From Verrucomicrobiota bacterium (GTDB lineage: Bacteria; Verrucomicrobiota; Verrucomicrobiia; Verrucomicrobiales; Verrucomicrobiaceae): 64,000 bases of DNA. Positions 60,762 to 64,000 of the stretch are shown in pieces (position 1 is the stretch's first letter; the number at the start of each line of letters is the position of its first letter). Where the stretch lies: positions 1-64,000 of the forward strand of contig JANYCZ010000002.1 of assembly GCA_025360015.1 (NCBI GenBank). Reading direction: 5' to 3'. Position numbers and translations under genes: made by a program. The notes beneath the pieces were generated by a model. It saw only the letters and a list, made by a program, of their open reading frames with translations, did no database searches and was not told the DNA's origin.

Positions 60762-61742
60762 ATGCTGACTTCCGACTTCGACTACCACCTGCCCCCTGAA
60801 CTCATCGCCAGCGAACCGCTGGCGGATCGTTCGGCATCGCGGATGATGGTGCTGCATCGGGATGCGGGGCGGATTGAGCACCGGATGTTTCGGGAGATCG
60901 GCGAGTTCATCTCGCGTGAAGCCGGGGATATGCTGGTGCTGAATGACACGCGCGTGGTGCCCGCGCGCTACTTCACGGATCAAGGCCACGAGGTGCTGCG
61001 TCTGGACCCGCTGACACCCACGCGCTGGCGCTGCATGGTGAAGCCGGGGAAGAAATTCCGTGTCGGTCATTCGGTGCCAATTGGCGAAGCCACAGGCACC
61101 GTGGTCGAGATCCTGGAGGACAACGGCGACCGCGTCATCGAGTTCGACCGCGTGGTGGATGAATCCAAGCATGGTCACCTGGCGCTGCCGCACTACATGG
61201 GCCGCGATGACCAGCCCGCCGACCGTGAGCGCTACCAGACGGTCTTCGCCCGCAGCGAAGGCTCCATCGCCGCACCCACGGCGGGACTGCACTTCACCCC
61301 GGATGTCTTGACTCCCCTGCCCCACACGTTTGTGACGTTGCACGTCGGCGTCGGCACGTTTCAGCCGGTGAAGGTGGAGAACATCGCCGACCACAAAATG
61401 CACTCCGAGGTCTATGAAGTCTCAGCAGCCACCGCCCAGGCCGTGCAAACCGCCAAGCGCGTCATCCCCGTCGGCACCACCGCCCTGCGCACCCTGGAAA
61501 CCGTGGCCCGCGATCACGGGAAGGTTATCGCCACGCAAGGCAGCACGGACATCTTCATCCATCCCGGTTTCCAGTTCCGCGTAGCGGGTGGGCTTCTCAC
61601 GAATTTCCATCTGCCCAAGTCCACGCTGATCATGCTGGTGAGCGCCTTCGCGGGCAAAGAGCTGGTGATGCAGGCGTATGAGGAAGCGATCCGCGAACGC
61701 TATCGCTTCTTCAGCTATGGGGACTGCATGCTGATTGTGTGA
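60762..61742 (+). CDS. queA: S-adenosylmethionine:tRNA ribosyltransferase-isomerase
   Basis: QueA adds the epoxycyclopentanediol moiety from SAM to preQ1-modified tRNA in queuosine synthesis. The 326-aa protein has the family blocks FDYHLPPELIASEPLADRSASRMMVL, ADMLVLNDTRVVPAR-like GDMLVLNDTRVVPARYF, GSIAAPTAGLHFTPDV, VGVGTFQPVKVENIADHKMHSE and RVAGGLLTNFHLPKSTLIMLVSAFAG. tgt and other queuosine genes are not in this window. Confidence 0.97.
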   Translation: MLTSDFDYHLPPELIASEPLADRSASRMMVLHRDAGRIEHRMFREIGEFISREAGDMLVLNDTRVVPARYFTDQGHEVLRLDPLTPTRWRCMVKPGKKFRVGHSVPIGEATGTVVEILEDNGDRVIEFDRVVDESKHGHLALPHYMGRDDQPADRERYQTVFARSEGSIAAPTAGLHFTPDVLTPLPHTFVTLHVGVGTFQPVKVENIADHKMHSEVYEVSAATAQAVQTAKRVIPVGTTALRTLETVARDHGKVIATQGSTDIFIHPGFQFRVAGGLLTNFHLPKSTLIMLVSAFAGKELVMQAYEEAIRERYRFFSYGDCMLIV

Positions 61743-61780
61743 GGTGGCAGCATGGATTCATAATTCCTATTGAGTACGTG

Positions 61781-62197
61781 TTATCTCCGTTTGTAGAGAA
61801 CGTATTCTTCATCGCCAATGTAGATGGTCCCGAGTGAGGCCCGAGCATCGTAAACCATGCTGCCTGATTTCGGTTTATCGGCGTCAGGGCTCAGCTCTCG
61901 GAGTCCAGTCATCACGAGAATAAAGCCGCTTTCAAAGCACACGCTTCCATCCGCTGCGTCAAATGTCCATCGTCCCGATGTGCTCACAAGTTTACCTGAA
62001 GCAGAAAGAGTCACTTGCTGCTTGAACGTGCCTGATGCATCCAACTCGAGCACTTCAGTAGCAAAAGGCGACTTTGCATCATAGGTGCCTAGAAGCGCAG
62101 TTGCACTGGCTGGTTTCGACCCACAGGACGCAATGAGCATGGAGATCGCTGTAATACAGACGCAGTAGAAGAGGGCGGTTGAGAATAGTTTTTTCAT
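61781..62197 (-). CDS. Small hypothetical lipoprotein
   Basis: The 138-aa product has a lipoprotein signal (CITAISMLIASC, Cys25) and a beta-rich domain: TYDAKSPFATEVLELDASGTFKQQVTLSASGKLVSTSGRWTFDAADGSVCFE in pieces, resembling small lipocalin/META-like folds that report a quantity per residue. No name can be given. Its 5' end faces the dispersed repeat region. Confidence 0.7.
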   Translation of the reverse strand: MKKLFSTALFYCVCITAISMLIASCGSKPASATALLGTYDAKSPFATEVLELDASGTFKQQVTLSASGKLVSTSGRWTFDAADGSVCFESGFILVMTGLRELSPDADKPKSGSMVYDARASLGTIYIGDEEYVLYKRR

Positions 62198-62299
62198 ACG
62201 ACTACATTAGCACAGAATGCTTAGCACGAATGGCACTCGGTTATAGCGGGGGATCGTGGAACGAAGATGCCGTTCCCTCATGTGCCCGAAGCTGCTGCC

Positions 62300-62485
62300 G
62301 CGCCAACGGCGCGAAGGATTCAGCCCAGGGCGGGCCGAGCCTTGGCGAGTGCTGCCCTGGGACAAACGTCCACGCATCACCCGCCTGCTCAAGGTCGCGC
62401 CCTGAATGGGCGCGGGAGAGCGTGCGCTGCGGAAAGGCACCATGCACGTGCAGATGATCTCGCAGCCTCTCCTGCGCTCCTTCAG
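62300..62485 (+). repeat. Dispersed structured repeat, copy 2 (~186 bp)
   Basis: This copy matches 47997-48183 throughout, from GCGCCAACGGCGCGAAGGA-like to CTGCGCTCCTTCAG. The hairpin-forming CCCAGGGC / GCCCTGGG and GCGCCC / GGGCGC pairs are kept. The copies differ at scattered positions, mostly outside the stems. Confidence 0.8.
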
Positions 62486-62519
62486 AGCGCGACCTTGAGA
62501 GAGGCCGCGTCATGCAAAC

Positions 62520-62539
62520 CCCAGGGCTTGCGCCCTGGG
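62520..62539. repeat. CCCAGGGC-TTGC-GCCCTGGG hairpin
   Basis: A perfect 8-bp stem with a 4-nt loop lies just after the dispersed repeat. It uses the same arms as the main hairpin inside the repeat, so it may be part of a longer version of the element, which would extend to about 62577 (ending CCCACGGCGAGGGCTG). Confidence 0.7.
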
Positions 62540-62584
62540 CTGACTCCTGCGGGCCGTTGGCCCACGGCGAGGGCTGATTCCAAA

Positions 62585-62603
62585 CCAGTTGCGGCGCAAC
62601 TGG
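62585..62603. repeat. Third copy of the CCAGTTGC palindrome
   Basis: CCAGTTGCGGCGCAACTGG is identical to 59365-59383. The shared block extends to 31 bp (62584-62614 against 59364-59394, one mismatch) and reaches into the stop codon of the AMP-binding gene at 62610. Confidence 0.75.
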
Positions 62604-62609
62604 GCTACT

Positions 62610-64000
62610 CTACGTCCCAGCCTTCGCGATCTTCTCGCAGCTCTGCACATCCAGCTTCCCTGAAGCAAGCACCGGGATGTCACTCACGCGGATCATCTTT
62701 TTCGGAATCCACAGGGGCGGCATGCCTTTGTCGAGGAGGCGGTAGCGGAGGTCGAGGATCTCCTGGTGCTCGGGGCCGCCGGGCATGCTGGTGAGGAGGA
62801 TGAGGGCTTCGCCTTTCTCCACGTCAGGGACGCCGACGACGGCGATCTTGCGCACGGTTTCGTTTTCGAGACCCATGGCTTTCACCAGGGCTTCTTCCAC
62901 GGTTTCGTGCGGCACCATCTCACCGGCGATCTTGGAGAAGCGGCTGAGGCGGCCTTCGATGTAGAGGAAGCCATCGAGATCCACGCGGCCGATGTCGCCG
63001 GTGCGGAACCAGCCGTCCTTCAGCACTTCAGCGGTCCGTTTGGGATCGTTCAGGTAGCCTTCAAAAACGTTCGGGCCTTTGAACCAGATCATGCCGCTCT
63101 GATGCAGCGAGACGGGCGCGTCCGTGTCGGGATTGGTGATGCGCACGGCCATGCCGGGCACGACGTGACCCACGGAGCCCTGCCGATGGCTGGGCAGCCA
63201 GCTATAGCCGCTGTCCGCGTCGCCGAGAGATTCGGGATCGGGCAGGTTCAAATTGGACGCAGGCGAGGTCTCGGTGAGGCCATAGCCTTCGAGCACCGTC
63301 TTGCCAAAGCGGGTTTCAAAGGCGTCCGCCACGGTGCTGGGGAGTTTCTCCGCGCCAGTGACGGTGTATTTGAGGGAGGCGAGGGATTCACGGTTCACGC
63401 CGCGCAGGTAGCTGCGCAGAAAGGTGGGCGTGGAGATCATGAGAGTGATGCGATATTTCTCAATGAGCTGCGCGAGCTTCTTCACCTCCATGGGCGAAGG
63501 ATACGTCACCAGGTGCAGCCCGTAGATGATGGGGAACCACAGCGTGACGGTGCAGCCGAAGCTGTGGAAAAGCGGCAGGCAGCCGAGGATGCTGTCGTTG
63601 CTCTGCATGCCGAGGCGGCTGCCGAACTGCATGACATTGGCGATGAGATTGCGATGCGAAAGCGCGACACCCTTGGGCTCGCCGGAGCTGCCGCTGGTGA
63701 AGAGCAGCAGCGCTTCTTTGCGCCCGCCCTTCTTTGAAATGCCCAGCATCGCGGCCAGCACGGCCGCCGGCAGCGTCTTGCTGAGCAGCAGCCACTTGGC
63801 GATGGAGAGCTTCATCTTGGGCAGGATGCGCTCGATGAGGATGAGCTGCTTGCTCGGCGGCCAGGGGAAGCTCTGCATCTTGCGCACAAAGATGTCCGCA
63901 GTGAGGAAGCGGTCGATCTCGCCACGGCGGATGGCGCTGTCGATGGCGGCGCGCCCAGCGGTGAAGTTGAGATTCACCGGAATTTTTCCAGCCAGGACGA
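62610..64000 (-). CDS. AMP-forming acyl/aryl-CoA or acyl-ACP ligase, 5' end outside window
   Basis: This is an adenylate-forming enzyme of the ANL superfamily. The AMP-binding P-loop is LLLFTSGSSGEPKGVALSHRNL, followed by YGLTETSPASN, WFRTGDIGRVDLDGFLYIEGRLSRFSKIAGEM in conserved blocks and the C-terminal lysine region GKLDVQSCEKI. The nearest relatives in layout are long-chain fatty-acid ligase domains of the Aas type. The frame stays open to the window edge (AGKIPVNLNFTAG), where the GTG at 63977 is a Val codon, so the N-terminal part is missing here and may include an acyltransferase/MFS region. 463 codons are visible. Confidence 0.85.
   Translation of the reverse strand, partial: VLAGKIPVNLNFTAGRAAIDSAIRRGEIDRFLTADIFVRKMQSFPWPPSKQLILIERILPKMKLSIAKWLLLSKTLPAAVLAAMLGISKKGGRKEALLLFTSGSSGEPKGVALSHRNLIANVMQFGSRLGMQSNDSILGCLPLFHSFGCTVTLWFPIIYGLHLVTYPSPMEVKKLAQLIEKYRITLMISTPTFLRSYLRGVNRESLASLKYTVTGAEKLPSTVADAFETRFGKTVLEGYGLTETSPASNLNLPDPESLGDADSGYSWLPSHRQGSVGHVVPGMAVRITNPDTDAPVSLHQSGMIWFKGPNVFEGYLNDPKRTAEVLKDGWFRTGDIGRVDLDGFLYIEGRLSRFSKIAGEMVPHETVEEALVKAMGLENETVRKIAVVGVPDVEKGEALILLTSMPGGPEHQEILDLRYRLLDKGMPPLWIPKKMIRVSDIPVLASGKLDVQSCEKIAKAGT

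Noticed and set aside
47997..62485. CRISPR array or paired direct repeats of a compound transposon
   Set aside because: There are no regularly spaced repeat-spacer units, and the two 186-bp copies flank 14 kb of ordinary chromosomal genes with no transposase or insertion scar.

Overview
The window looks like a chromosomal segment of a GC-rich Verrucomicrobium, probably near Prosthecobacter/Verrucomicrobium. This is inferred from gene content: a merged str-S10-spc ribosomal operon lacking tuf, rpsN and rpmD, an IF3 with long low-complexity tails, several secreted Verrucomicrobia/Planctomycetes-type proteins (ThuA-like, sulfatase, Gfo/Idh, TPR-redoxin, DUF1343) and many palindromic dispersed repeats. 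No rRNA, tRNA or CRISPR array was seen.

Layout. 1-1.3 kb: the 3' part of a REP-associated (Y1/HUH) transposase and a short duplication. 1.3-11 kb (minus strand): a complete MdtABC-type RND efflux operon (adaptor, MdtB-like, MdtC-like, NodT-type outer membrane factor) with a VapBC toxin-antitoxin pair between the two pump genes. 11-27 kb (minus): rpsL-rpsG-fusA-rpsJ-rplC-rplD-rplW-rplB-rpsS-[secreted coiled-coil protein]-rplV-rpsC-rplP-rpmC-rpsQ-rplN-rplX-rplE-rpsH-rplF-rplR-rpsE-rplO-secY-map, ending at a candidate terminator. 27-30.6 kb: a large secreted protein of nine alternating repeats.

30.7-32.4 kb holds small hypothetical genes. 32.5-34.9 kb (minus) is a translationally coupled three-gene operon: a YqcI/YcgG protein, a DUF1989 protein and an ATP-grasp ligase. 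The family associations suggest guanidino or N-hydroxy chemistry, and this is the best candidate for an undescribed pathway. 35.3-37.8 kb: tadA, rpe and infC, the last probably starting at a non-canonical AUA codon. 38.4-40.8 kb: two exported, C-terminally anchored proteins, each bracketed by inverted copies of short palindromic repeats. 41-43.6 kb: aroE, a ThuA-like protein and two membrane zinc-ribbon proteins.

43.7-53.9 kb (plus): a TPR-redoxin fusion, a NamZ-type muramidase, rsfS, a lipoprotein, xylF-xylG without a permease gene, and a sulfatase. 54-55 kb: a 323-bp tandem repeat that abuts a truncated small gene. 55-64 kb: an Uma2 nuclease, prepilin peptidase, VanX-like dipeptidase, RluA-type pseudouridine synthase, an SDR, a Gfo/Idh oxidoreductase, queA, a small lipoprotein and the 3' part of an AMP-forming ligase. 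Several repeat families lie between these, including a 226-bp element with perfect 17-bp terminal inverted repeats and a structured 186-bp repeat present twice.
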